Shown here: positions 36,862 through 44,910 of the stretch, in pieces
Layout: every line of letters starts with the position of its first letter
How positions within the stretch are numbered: the stretch's first letter is position 1
Assembly (NCBI GenBank): GCA_038227995.1
Contig: JBBRPP010000004.1
Coordinates: 151,239 to 215,238 of the forward strand
Direction of reading: 5' to 3'
DNA length: 64,000 nucleotides
Origin: WLMZ01 sp038227995
GTDB lineage: Bacteria > Actinomycetota > Acidimicrobiia > Acidimicrobiales > Ilumatobacteraceae
Position numbers and translations under genes: made by a program
The notes under the pieces: generated by a model
Seen by the model: only the letters and a program-made list of their open reading frames with translations
Databases searched by the model: none
Told to the model about the DNA's origin: nothing

Positions 36862-38475
36862 ATGATGAGATCAACCAACACGCGGTCAGCAGTGCGCACG
36901 ATCGGCAGTGTCGCGCTGGTACTGATCCTCGCCGGCGGCGCGGCAACGGCCGGAGTCGTTGCGTTCAAGAAGTCGACGCCGAAATCGGCGACGCAAACGG
37001 CCATCCTGAAGACCACCGCGGTCACATCCGGCGACCTCGGCACGACGGAGAAGATCAACGGAACGCTGCAGCTGTCATCGTCGATGGCGGTCCTGCATCG
37101 CATCGCGGGGCAGACCAGTAGCGCCGACACCTCGACGCCGGCATCGACGAGCGCAGCAGCCGGCTCGGGCTCGGGTGGCACGATCAGTGGTGCCACGGGA
37201 GCCGCGGCGGCACCGACCAACGCGAACAACGCAGTGGCCGCACGCGGCGTGACGTGCCCCGCCGGCACCGGCACCGGCACCGGCACCGGCGATACGACAC
37301 CGTCCGCGTCGGATCCCGTTGCACCAGCCCCGACGACGATCCCTGCTCCCGCGACCACACCCGCGCCGGCAGCACCGAGCGACGGCAGCACCCCACCGGC
37401 CACGAACGTCACCACGACGACCACGACCGGGCCACCGCTCCCGCCACCGCCACCGTCGCCCGTGACGCCCACGACCCAAACGCCGACACCGGTCACCACC
37501 GTCCCGACTCCGAACCAGACCCCCGACACGAGCACCGCGTCCACCGATCCATGTGCGACGACAACGGGCGCCACCAGAACCGTTGGGGGTGCAAGCCGCA
37601 CCGCATCCAGCCGAGCGAGTGCGGGCAGTGGTGGATCTTCTGCATCATCAGCCACGCGTGTCACGCAGACGGTCACGTCGGTGATCCGCGTCGGCTCCTC
37701 GGTCGAGCTCGGCGACGTCCTCTACTCGGTCGACAGCCAACCCGTCGTGGCGCTGAGCGGCGCACTGCCCGCCTGGCGAACACTCTCGACGTCGTCGACT
37801 GCCGGCCCCGACATCCAACAGCTCGAGCAGAGCCTCGTGTCGCTCGGCTACGACCCTGACAAGACCGTCACGATCGACGAGAAGTTCGACTCGAAGACGA
37901 AGGCAATGGTCGAACGGTGGCAGACCGGACTCGGCATCAAGGCGACGGGCACCGTCACCCTCGGTTCCGTCGTGTTCCTGCCGACGACGACGAAGGTCGA
38001 CAGCGTCAGCACATCGGTCGGCTCGGCCGTCGGCGACGGCGACACCATCGTCACGCTCGCCGCGTCGACCCAGGAGATCGTGATCGACGTGCCCAACGGT
38101 GACGAGAACTCGATCGTTCCCGGCCTGCAGGTCGCGCTCGGTGATTCGACCGGGACGGTCGCGCTGCTGCGATCCGTGGCGCGCTCCGGAGCAGCGGTCG
38201 TCCAGGCCGTGATCACGCCGGCAGCACCGATCGCCAACGCATCGAACGGTGCGACGATCGCGGTCACCGTCAACAGCGTCGCGCTGAAATCGGTGCTCGT
38301 CGTTCCGGCTGTCGCCCTGCTGTCCAAGATCGACGGCACGTACGCCGTGCAGGTCCAGGGCAAGGACGGCACGCTCAGTTGGGTGACCGTCGACATGCTC
38401 GGGATCAGCGGCAACAAGGTCGGCATCCGCGGTCCCGGCATCACCGCCGGAACGCTCGTCATGGTGCCGGTGTGA
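36862..38475 (+). CDS. Second peptidoglycan-binding adaptor with Pro/Thr-rich low-complexity region
   Basis: A 537-residue exported protein. The N-terminus has one membrane segment (TIGSVALVLILAGGAATAGVVAF). A long low-complexity stretch (residues 85-270) is rich in Thr, Pro, Gly and Ser and holds a short GTGTGT run from four 6-bp DNA repeats (37264-37287). A peptidoglycan-binding type 1 domain follows (PDIQQLEQSLVSLGYDPD, KFDSKTKAMVERWQTGLGI), then a C-terminal adaptor-like beta region ending LVMVPV. It is paralogous to the adaptor at 33320 but with a single wall-binding repeat. It is five bases after the permease and belongs to the same operon. Two adaptors per exporter is unusual. Confidence 0.82.
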   Translation: MMRSTNTRSAVRTIGSVALVLILAGGAATAGVVAFKKSTPKSATQTAILKTTAVTSGDLGTTEKINGTLQLSSSMAVLHRIAGQTSSADTSTPASTSAAAGSGSGGTISGATGAAAAPTNANNAVAARGVTCPAGTGTGTGTGDTTPSASDPVAPAPTTIPAPATTPAPAAPSDGSTPPATNVTTTTTTGPPLPPPPPSPVTPTTQTPTPVTTVPTPNQTPDTSTASTDPCATTTGATRTVGGASRTASSRASAGSGGSSASSATRVTQTVTSVIRVGSSVELGDVLYSVDSQPVVALSGALPAWRTLSTSSTAGPDIQQLEQSLVSLGYDPDKTVTIDEKFDSKTKAMVERWQTGLGIKATGTVTLGSVVFLPTTTKVDSVSTSVGSAVGDGDTIVTLAASTQEIVIDVPNGDENSIVPGLQVALGDSTGTVALLRSVARSGAAVVQAVITPAAPIANASNGATIAVTVNSVALKSVLVVPAVALLSKIDGTYAVQVQGKDGTLSWVTVDMLGISGNKVGIRGPGITAGTLVMVPV

Positions 38476-38517
38476 GACGTCGCGACAAAAGGCGTGTCTT
38501 TCGCCGCGATGCAGTGC

Positions 38518-38523
38518 TATTGT
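38518..38523 (+). promoter_or_regulatory. Likely -10 element of the leuA leader transcript
   Basis: TATTGT lies nine bases before the leader-peptide ATG at 38532, which would put transcription start at about the ATG itself. The best -35 candidate at 17-bp spacing (TGTCTT, 38495-38500) is weak. The assignment is from position and consensus only. Confidence 0.45.
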
Positions 38524-38531
38524 TTGGCCCG

Positions 38532-38564
38532 ATGAGTCACCTGAACGGCCTCCTTCTTACCTAA
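38532..38564 (+). CDS. leuA leader peptide
   Basis: A ten-codon ORF encoding MSHLNGLLLT and ending in TAA. Four of the ten residues are leucine, with three consecutive Leu codons (CTC CTT CTT) just before the end. It is followed at once by hairpins and a T run, so it fits a leucine-sensing leader peptide of transcription attenuation. With the -10 element at 38518 the RNA would begin at or near this ATG, so the peptide is likely translated from a leaderless mRNA. No ribosome binding site is present. Confidence 0.75.
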   Translation: MSHLNGLLLT

Positions 38565-38628
38565 GGCGAGCGCCACATATCGCGTTCGCCATGCCCCTTG
38601 CGCCCAGCGCAGGGGGTTCTTGCTTTTT
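38565..38628 (+). terminator. leuA attenuator: two hairpins with terminator T run
   Basis: Hairpin one (38565-38590) has a 9-bp stem, GGCGAGCGC paired with GCGTTCGCC, and an 8-nt loop, starting directly after the leader stop. Hairpin two (38594-38616) is CCCCTTGCGC paired with GCGCAGGGGG across a 3-nt loop, followed by TTCTTGCTTTTT, a classic intrinsic terminator. Ribosome stalling at the Leu codons would alter which folds. An anti-terminator pairing is not obvious by eye. Confidence 0.75.
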
Positions 38629-38690
38629 CCGGCCAGAACTCACCACCAACACGTCACACGACACGAATTCCGCACACAGGAGCAACTCTC

Positions 38691-40406
38691 ATGCCACCGC
38701 CGAACGTCACGCCCAAGAAGATGCCTTTCGAGAAGTATCAGCCGTGGCTTCCGCTCGTTCTCACGGACCGCACGTGGCCCGATGCGCGCGTCACCAAGGC
38801 ACCCCTGTGGTGCAGCGTCGACCTGCGCGATGGCAATCAGGCCTTGATCGATCCGATGGACCCCGAACGCAAGAGGCGGATGTTCGACGCGTTGGTGAAG
38901 ATGGGTTTCAAGGAGATCGAGGTCGGCTTCCCAGCGGCGAGCCAACCCGACTTCGACTTCGTCCGTCAGCTGATCGAGGAAGATCTCATCCCGGATGACG
39001 TCACGATCCAGGTCCTGGTGCAGTGTCGTCAAGAACTGATCGAACGCACCTACGAGTGCCTGCAGGGCGCCGACAAGGCGATCGTGCACTTCTACAACTC
39101 GACCAACCCGCTGCAACGCGAGGTCGTGTTCGGTCTCGACAAGGCCGGCATCGTCGACATCGCCGTCAACGCGGCACGCCTCGCCCGCAAGCTGGAAGAG
39201 ACGCTGCCCGGCACCGCGATCCGCTACGAGTACTCCCCCGAGAGCTTCACCCTCACCGAGCCCGAGTTCGCGCTCGAGATCTGCCATGCCGTCATGGACG
39301 TCGTCGAGCCGACACCCGAGCGGCCGATCATCTTCAACCTGCCGGCGACGGTCGAGTGCTACACGGCCAACACCTACGGCGACGTCATCGAGTGGTTCTG
39401 CCGCAACGTGCGCAACCGCAGCAGCGTCGTCGTCAGCCTGCACCCGCACAACGATCGTGGTACTGGCGTCGCTGCCGCCGAGTTCGGCGTGATGGCCGGC
39501 GCCGATCGCGTCGAGGGCACCCTGTTCGGCAACGGCGAACGCACCGGCAACGTCGACGTCGTCAACCTGGCGATGAACCTGTTCGCCAGCGGCGTCGACC
39601 CCGAACTCGACATCAGCGACATCGATGCGCTGCGCCGCGTCGCCGAGTACTGCAACCGGCTGCCGGTCCACCCTCGTCATGCATATGTCGGAGACCTCGT
39701 GTACACGTCGTTCTCGGGCAGCCACCAGGACGCGATCAAGAAGGGCTTCGATGCGCTGTACGCGAAGGCCGCCGCGGCCGGCAACAAGCCGGACGACTAC
39801 GCGACGTGGGGCGTGCCGTACCTGCCGATCGATCCCAAGCACGTCGGCCGCAGCTACGAAGCGGTCATCCGAGTCAACAGCCAGAGCGGCAAAGGTGGCG
39901 TCGCATACGTGATGAAGACCGAACACGGCTTCGACCTCCCTCGTCGGCTCCAGATCGAGTTCTCCAAGACGATCCAACACATCACCGAGGACAGCGGCAC
40001 CGAGATCAGCACCGGGGTGATGTGGGACACGTTCCAGAGCGAGTACCTGCCGCAGGAGCCGGGGATCAGCTTGATCAGCCATGAGATGACATCGTCGAGC
40101 GAGGGCAAGACGACACAGGTCACCGCGCAGCTGCTCGTCGACGGTGTGCACGTCACCGTGTCGGGTTCCGGCAACGGACCGATCGACGCGTTCGTCACCG
40201 CGATCAACTCCGGGCTCGGCACGGACATCGATGTCGTCGACTACGCCGAGCATGCAATCGGGGCCGGCAAGGACGCGAGCGCGGTCGCGTACGTCGAGTC
40301 ACGTCGCGCCGACGGACAGGTGCGCTGGGGCATCGGATCGGACCCCAACATCCTCACCGCGTCGTTCCACGCCGTCGTCTCGACGGTGCTGCGCCAGCGC
40401 GACTGA
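38691..40406 (+). CDS. leuA: 2-isopropylmalate synthase
   Basis: First committed enzyme of leucine synthesis: acetyl-CoA plus 2-ketoisovalerate to 2-isopropylmalate. The 571-residue protein is the longer actinobacterial LeuA type. The HMGL-like TIM barrel starts APLWCSVDLRDGNQALIDPMD, where RDGNQ is the metal and substrate motif, with SLHPHNDRGTGVAAAEFGVMAGADRVEGTLFGNGERTGNVD at about residues 245-286. The C-terminal regulatory domain (about 430-571) mediates leucine feedback. ATG 38691 has the ribosome binding site AGGAG at 38678-38682. Expression is controlled by the leader and attenuator upstream. Confidence 0.97.
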   Translation: MPPPNVTPKKMPFEKYQPWLPLVLTDRTWPDARVTKAPLWCSVDLRDGNQALIDPMDPERKRRMFDALVKMGFKEIEVGFPAASQPDFDFVRQLIEEDLIPDDVTIQVLVQCRQELIERTYECLQGADKAIVHFYNSTNPLQREVVFGLDKAGIVDIAVNAARLARKLEETLPGTAIRYEYSPESFTLTEPEFALEICHAVMDVVEPTPERPIIFNLPATVECYTANTYGDVIEWFCRNVRNRSSVVVSLHPHNDRGTGVAAAEFGVMAGADRVEGTLFGNGERTGNVDVVNLAMNLFASGVDPELDISDIDALRRVAEYCNRLPVHPRHAYVGDLVYTSFSGSHQDAIKKGFDALYAKAAAAGNKPDDYATWGVPYLPIDPKHVGRSYEAVIRVNSQSGKGGVAYVMKTEHGFDLPRRLQIEFSKTIQHITEDSGTEISTGVMWDTFQSEYLPQEPGISLISHEMTSSSEGKTTQVTAQLLVDGVHVTVSGSGNGPIDAFVTAINSGLGTDIDVVDYAEHAIGAGKDASAVAYVESRRADGQVRWGIGSDPNILTASFHAVVSTVLRQRD

Positions 40407-40447
40407 GGTTCGCGAATGCGAACGGCCCGCGGCACTATGGTTGAGCG

Positions 40448-40879
40448 ATGCGTTGCTGGCTGAAGAGACTGCTCGTGCTGGTGTTCGTGGCAGCAGCTGG
40501 TGGCGCGGTGTTCTCGGTGGTGCGCCGCCGCGGCAGCGCGTCGACGACGAGCAGCCTCGCGCCGCAGTGGCCACCGTTCGAGCCGACCGCGACGACAGCC
40601 ACGACTGCCGCGACAACGACGACCTCGGCGGACGCTGAGCCGATCGTCCACGGCGTCGTCGAGAGCCCGGTCGTCGAGGGCCTCGTCGACGCTCCAGGCG
40701 TCGACTGGGTATTGCCGATCGACGATTCATGCCCTGACGGTTTTCCGATCAAGGCCAACGACAACAGCCACATCTTCCACGTGCCCGGCGGCCGCTTCTA
40801 CGACCGCACGGTCGCCGAGCGTTGCTACGCCACTGCGGAAGCCGCCGAGCGCGACGGCTACCGTCGGGCCAAGGCGTAA
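40448..40879 (+). CDS. Sunset-domain protein with an N-terminal membrane anchor
   Basis: A 143-residue protein. A short basic N-terminus and one hydrophobic segment (LLVLVFVAAAGGAVFSVV) anchor it in the membrane. Residues 35-85 are a Thr/Ala/Val-rich spacer. The C-terminal 50 residues carry the small domain DDSCPDGFPIKANDNSHIFHVPGGRFYDRTVAERCYATAEAAERDGYRRAK. It matches the sunset-domain pattern (CP..PIKAN..S.IFH.PGG.FY..T....C), which has two conserved Cys. The fold may bind a small ligand, but the function is unknown. It stands alone between leuA and the ferredoxin gene. Confidence 0.8.
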   Translation: MRCWLKRLLVLVFVAAAGGAVFSVVRRRGSASTTSSLAPQWPPFEPTATTATTAATTTTSADAEPIVHGVVESPVVEGLVDAPGVDWVLPIDDSCPDGFPIKANDNSHIFHVPGGRFYDRTVAERCYATAEAAERDGYRRAKA

Positions 40880-40904
40880 CACCCGACACTCACAAGGAGC
40901 CCCC

Positions 40905-41096
40905 ATGAAGGTCAGCGTTGATTTCGACATCTGTGCATCGACGGGCGCATGCATGCAGACGTGCCCGGAGGTGTTCGAGGTGCGCAGCGACGGCTACCTC
41001 TACATCCTCCATGAAGAGCCGGGAGAAGAGCTCCGTGAGAAGGTCGAGCTGGCCGCTGACCTGTGCCCGACGGCCGCGATCACCGTCGAGGGCTGA
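40905..41096 (+). CDS. Small 3Fe-4S-type ferredoxin
   Basis: A 63-residue ferredoxin. Cys residues occur as C-x5-C-x3-CP (DICASTGACMQTCPEVF) with a distal Cys in DLCPTAAI. The residue in the second Cys position of a 4Fe-4S motif is Thr, so a 3Fe-4S cluster is expected, as in the short ferredoxins that serve cytochromes P450 in actinobacteria. No P450 or reductase gene is in the window. The start ATG 40905 has AAGGAG about ten bases upstream. It lies ten bases from pyrF, so the pair may be cotranscribed, but a functional link is unproven. Confidence 0.88.
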   Translation: MKVSVDFDICASTGACMQTCPEVFEVRSDGYLYILHEEPGEELREKVELAADLCPTAAITVEG

Positions 41097-41105
41097 GCGC
41101 CCCTG

Positions 41106-41924
41106 ATGGGCTTCCACGACAAGCTCAACGCCTCGTGGCGGCTCACCGGATCGATGCTGTGCGTCGGTCTCGATCCTGACCCCGATCGGATGCCGCTGCC
41201 GCTGCGCGGCGACCCCGACGCAGTCGAACGATTCTGCATCGCCATCATCGATGCGACTGCGGCCGTCGCTTGCGCATTCAAGCCGCAGATTGCGTTCTTC
41301 GCGTCGCAGGCCGCCGAGTCAGCACTCGAGAACGTGTGCGACCACATCCGCGAGTCCTACCCCGATCACGTGTTGTTACTCGACGCCAAGCGCGGCGACA
41401 TCGGCTCGACCGCAGAGCACTATGCGCGGGAGGCGTTCGTCCGCTACGGGGCAGACGCGGTGACCGTGAATCCGTACCTCGGCACCGATTCGGTCGAGCC
41501 GTTCCTGCGTCACGAGGGCAAGGGCACGATCATTCTGTGCCGCACCAGCAACCGTGGCGGCGACGACTTCCAATCGCTGCTGGTCGATGGCCAGCCGCTC
41601 TATCAGCGGGTCGCGCGCCGGGTCGCCGACGACTGGAGCCGAATGGGCGAATGCGGTCTGGTCGTCGGCGCGACCTACCCGGCCGAACTCGGCATCGTCC
41701 GCGAGATCGCCGGCGACCTGCCGATCCTGGTTCCCGGCATCGGCGCTCAGGGCGGTGACGTCGAGGCCACCGTGAACGCCGGCCATGACAGCGCCGGCCT
41801 GGGGCTGATGATCAGCTCGTCCCGCGCGATCCTGTATGCGAGCGACGGCGAAGACTTCGCCGAAGCCGCCGGTGCGATGGCGGCGGCAACACGTGACGAG
41901 ATCCGGCTGATCACCACCGGCTGA
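41106..41924 (+). CDS. pyrF: Orotidine-5'-phosphate decarboxylase (subfamily 2)
   Basis: Last step of UMP synthesis, OMP to UMP and CO2. The 272-residue protein is of the longer class 2 type found in actinobacteria. The catalytic array is in LLLDAKRGDIGSTAEHYAREAF (D-x-K-x2-D), and TVNPYLGTDSVEPFL, CRTSNRGGDDFQSL and LVPGIGAQGGDVEATVNAG are further signatures. ATG 41106 is ten bases after the ferredoxin stop. Other pyr genes are not present in the window, so it is separated from a pyrimidine operon. Its 3' flank has two large inverted repeats. Confidence 0.95.
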   Translation: MGFHDKLNASWRLTGSMLCVGLDPDPDRMPLPLRGDPDAVERFCIAIIDATAAVACAFKPQIAFFASQAAESALENVCDHIRESYPDHVLLLDAKRGDIGSTAEHYAREAFVRYGADAVTVNPYLGTDSVEPFLRHEGKGTIILCRTSNRGGDDFQSLLVDGQPLYQRVARRVADDWSRMGECGLVVGATYPAELGIVREIAGDLPILVPGIGAQGGDVEATVNAGHDSAGLGLMISSSRAILYASDGEDFAEAAGAMAAATRDEIRLITTG

Positions 41925-41978
41925 CGCCCCGGCGGTCGAGGTCATCGTCCTTTGCCGAAGTCACCGCCGCGCAACTCG

Positions 41979-42123
41979 CGCCCGCGGTGGGTGTGTGCGC
42001 GACCCGGGTCGCTCAGAAGCCCACCGCGGGCGTGGTTTGCGCGGAAGTCCTGAGTTGACAGTGGCGCAGATCGCGCTCGGGTGTCGATTGTGCGGAGCGC
42101 CCACTCGATCGACACCCGAGCGC
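41979..42123. repeat. Two nested inverted repeats between convergent pyrF and serA
   Basis: The gap 41925-42159 holds two stem-loops. One has arms GCCCGCGGTGGG (41980-41991) and CCCACCGCGGGC (42020-42031), extendable by one pair, with a 14-bp palindrome GCGACCCGGGTCGC (41999-42012) in its loop. The second has 16-bp perfect arms, GCGCTCGGGTGTCGAT (42073-42088) and its complement at 42108-42123, with a 19-nt loop. Neither is followed by a T run. They may act as transcription barriers or as a compact repeat element. Confidence 0.75.
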
Positions 42124-42159
42124 CGCTGACGGCGGGCGGAGAAGTCAGCCGTAGCGAAG

Positions 42160-43719
42160 TCAGCCGTGGAGAACGGCGACGCTAAGGATGCCGGGGCTGG
42201 TGCGCAGTGCATCGACGACCTCGGCGGTGACGTGACCGGTGGGAGCGATGAGCATCACCGCGGTGCCGGGCGTCTGGGCCCGACCCACAGCCATGTCGGC
42301 GATGTTCACGCCGGCGCTGCCGAGCAACGTGCCGACGAGGCCGATCACGCCGGGGCGGTCGTCGTTCTTGACCATCATCATGTAGTCCGTGGGCGGCACG
42401 TCGAAGGTGTGATCGTCGATCAGGACGATGCGTTGCTCGCTGCGGCGGCCCGACAGCGTGCCGGAGATCGTGTGCCCACCGCCGCTGAGTGTGATCAGGT
42501 TGACGTAGTCGGCCGACGTCGTGCAGTTGACCTCGCGCACGTCGACGCCGCTGTCCTTGGCGAGCTGGGGCGCGTTCACATAGGTGACGGGTTCGTCGCT
42601 GGATGCCCCGAAGAAGCCCTTCAGCGCGGCGAGCGTGAGGATGCGCGTGTCGTAGCCGGCGATGTCGCCCTCGGCACAGATCTCGAGAGCGTTCGGTGAC
42701 GAACCGACCAGCGATGCGAACAGGCGGCCGAGTCGCTCGGCCAGCGGCAGGTACGGCCGTAACGTTTCGTTGGCCTCAGCTGCGTTGATGTTGACGGCAA
42801 ACGGAACGAACTCGCCGGCGAGCGCCAGCTGCACCATGTCGGCGATCGTGTCACCGGCCTTGTCCTGGGCCTCGCGGGTGCTCGCGCCAAGATGCGGCGT
42901 GACCACCACCGAGTCGAGCGCGAACAGCGGCGACTCGGTCATCGGTTCCTTGGCGAACACATCGAGCGCAGCACCGGCGATGACGCCGTCGCGGATCGCC
43001 TCGGCGAGCGCATCTTCGTCGACGATGCCGCCGCGGGCCACGTTGATCACGCGCAGCGTCGGCTTGGCCTTCAGCAACAGGTCACGACCGATGATGCCGG
43101 TCGTCTCCTTGGTCTTGGGGAGGTGGATCGTGATGAAGTCGGCCTCACCGACCAACTGATCGAGCTGCATCAACTCGACGCCCATCGTGCGCGCCCGCTC
43201 GGCAGACACGAACGGATCGAAAGCGACGAGGCGCATGCCGAACGCTTTGGCTCGATCGGCGACGAGCTTGCCGATGCGACCCAAGCCGACGATGCCGAGT
43301 GTCTTGTCGGCCAGCTCGACGCCTTCCCAGCGGGTGCGTTCCCACCGGCCGGCCTTCAGCGCAGCGTTGGCCTGGGGCACGTTGCGAGCCTGAGACAACA
43401 GCAACGCCATCGTGTGCTCGGCGGCCGAGATGATGTTGGACTGCGGCGCGTTCACCACCATCACACCACGGCGTGTTGCGGCTTCGACATCGACGTTGTC
43501 GAGGCCGATGCCCGCCCGCCCGACCACGACGAGATCGGTCGCCGCTTCCAGCACCTCGGCCGTCACCTGCGTGGCCGATCGGATGATCAGCGCGTGAGCA
43601 CCAACGACGTGGGTCATCAATTGGCTGAGATCGAGCTGGACATCGACGTCGTGCCCTGCGGCGCGCAAGCGATCGAGGCCGCCCTCGGCAATTTCTTCGG
43701 TGACCAGAATGCGAGACAT
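42160..43719 (-). CDS. serA: D-3-phosphoglycerate dehydrogenase
   Basis: First enzyme of serine synthesis, oxidising 3-phosphoglycerate with NAD. The 519-residue type I form has a catalytic and Rossmann core (GLGRIG at 145-150, VINVARGGIVDE, HLGAST), an intervening allosteric-substrate-binding domain (about 315-450) and a C-terminal ACT domain (MMMVKNDDRPGVIGLVGTLLGSAGVNIADMAVGR) that normally senses serine. ATG 43719 gives the conserved SRILVTEEIAEGGLDRL start; the frame is open further but the extra sequence is not protein-like. It is convergent with pyrF and divergent from the SCP2 gene. Confidence 0.97.
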   Translation of the reverse strand: MSRILVTEEIAEGGLDRLRAAGHDVDVQLDLSQLMTHVVGAHALIIRSATQVTAEVLEAATDLVVVGRAGIGLDNVDVEAATRRGVMVVNAPQSNIISAAEHTMALLLSQARNVPQANAALKAGRWERTRWEGVELADKTLGIVGLGRIGKLVADRAKAFGMRLVAFDPFVSAERARTMGVELMQLDQLVGEADFITIHLPKTKETTGIIGRDLLLKAKPTLRVINVARGGIVDEDALAEAIRDGVIAGAALDVFAKEPMTESPLFALDSVVVTPHLGASTREAQDKAGDTIADMVQLALAGEFVPFAVNINAAEANETLRPYLPLAERLGRLFASLVGSSPNALEICAEGDIAGYDTRILTLAALKGFFGASSDEPVTYVNAPQLAKDSGVDVREVNCTTSADYVNLITLSGGGHTISGTLSGRRSEQRIVLIDDHTFDVPPTDYMMMVKNDDRPGVIGLVGTLLGSAGVNIADMAVGRAQTPGTAVMLIAPTGHVTAEVVDALRTSPGILSVAVLHG

Positions 43720-43861
43720 GTACCCATCCTTATCCGCTCGCGCCCCTCTCCACATGCGGTTTGAACGTTTCGTCAACCGCGCTCGGCCCGCTCGTTCGGC
43801 ACAATGGCCACCGTGATCCGTGCGGTAGCGTCTGCGCCGCAAGCACTCTCGAGGGGGAACA

Positions 43862-44269
43862 ATGCCAAACCCGTTTCTGTCGGACGAATGGATGACCGAG
43901 GCCAAGGCGATTCGCGCCAAGTACGAGGGCCAGACCGGCAAGGTCAGCCAGTCGATTCGCGTCAATCAGGTCATCACCGATGCACCGTTCGGTGCGGGCA
44001 CGATCAAGAGCTACATCGACACATCGTCGGGCGACGTCGTGATGGAATTGGGTGAGCTCGACACGCCGGACGTCACCGTGACCACCGACTACGACACCGC
44101 CCGCAAGTTGTTCGTCGATCAGGACCAGGCCGCAGCGATGCAGGCCTTCATGGGCGGCAAGATCAAGGTCCAGGGCGACATGATGAAGATGATGGCGCTG
44201 CAGACGGCCATGCCCACCGACGATGCCTCGAAGGCGATCGCCGAGGAGATCAAGGGCATCACCTCGTAA
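43862..44269 (+). CDS. SCP2 sterol-binding-domain protein
   Basis: A 135-residue protein with a single SCP-2 lipid-binding domain, a hydrophobic-cavity fold that binds fatty acyl-CoA or sterol-like molecules. The family pattern DTPDVTVTTDYDTARKLFVDQDQAAAMQAFMGGKIKVQGDMMKMMALQ is present, with the GKIKVxGD core. It is slightly longer than the shortest members at the N-terminus. The ribosome binding site GAGGGGG is seven bases before ATG 43862. It is divergent from serA and 16 bp from the next gene. An actinobacterial lipid metabolism role is probable, but no partner enzyme is adjacent. Confidence 0.9.
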   Translation: MPNPFLSDEWMTEAKAIRAKYEGQTGKVSQSIRVNQVITDAPFGAGTIKSYIDTSSGDVVMELGELDTPDVTVTTDYDTARKLFVDQDQAAAMQAFMGGKIKVQGDMMKMMALQTAMPTDDASKAIAEEIKGITS

Positions 44270-44285
44270 CACATACGCTGGCCAC

Positions 44286-44801
44286 GTGGCTCAACCTCGA
44301 TCGCTGGCGTGGCGAATCGTGCCATGGGTGATTCCGATCCTGCTGATCGTCGTCGGCCTGATGTTCGTGGTCGCCAGCCTGTCCAACGATGCGAAGCCGT
44401 CCGGTATCGCCGCGCCTCCGAACGTGCGCAACGTGACCGTGTACAACGCGCCCGCATGGGCGTTGCGGCAGGTCGATGCCAGTACGACGTCGAAGGTCGT
44501 CGATGTCGTGATGGCCGAGTCGAAGGCGATCAACGCGACCAGCTACGTGGTACGGGCTGCGATCGCCCGCGTCGACTCACCGCTGCCCCCGCCGACGGGC
44601 GTTGCCGTGTCAGGCGTCCCACCGCCGGCACCGACCACCGTCGTGCGAACCGTCGTCACATGCGTGCGGTGGAACGTCGATGTCGCCACCGGGGCCATCG
44701 TCGAGCGCGGATCTGTCGACCTCAGCAGCCGGCCGGGTGAGCACGGAATCGGTGACGCCAAGGCAGCACGCACAGCGTGCGTCACCGCCAGTTTCCCCTG
44801 A
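44286..44801 (+). CDS. Hypothetical single-pass membrane protein
   Basis: A 171-residue protein that I do not recognise. A short basic N-terminus precedes one strong membrane segment (IVPWVIPILLIVVGLMFVVASL), leaving about 135 residues outside. This part contains a short helix-like motif near KVVDVVMAESKAI, a Pro-rich stretch (SPLPPPTGVAVSGVPPPAPTTVV) and two Cys in TCVRW and TACVT. The start is GTG 44286, 16 bp after the SCP2 stop, so the two may be cotranscribed. Confidence 0.6.
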   Translation: MAQPRSLAWRIVPWVIPILLIVVGLMFVVASLSNDAKPSGIAAPPNVRNVTVYNAPAWALRQVDASTTSKVVDVVMAESKAINATSYVVRAAIARVDSPLPPPTGVAVSGVPPPAPTTVVRTVVTCVRWNVDVATGAIVERGSVDLSSRPGEHGIGDAKAARTACVTASFP

Positions 44802-44910
44802 TCAATCGTCAAGACCTCGACAAGATGTGCACACCGGATGCGAGCGGATTGCTCAAGCGCGGACCGTCGCGTGCCGATCAATGTGATGGACAGACGGGTG
44901 GGAGCAGGAC

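Noticed and set aside
37264..37287. Four tandem GGCACC units as a possible phase-variable tract
   Set aside because: The unit is 6 bp, so slippage keeps the frame; it only lengthens a Gly-Thr run in a flexible region.
38640..40253. 537-codon minus-strand frame opposite leuA
   Set aside because: leuA is certain on the plus strand; the antisense product is Asp/Val/Arg-rich with no motifs.
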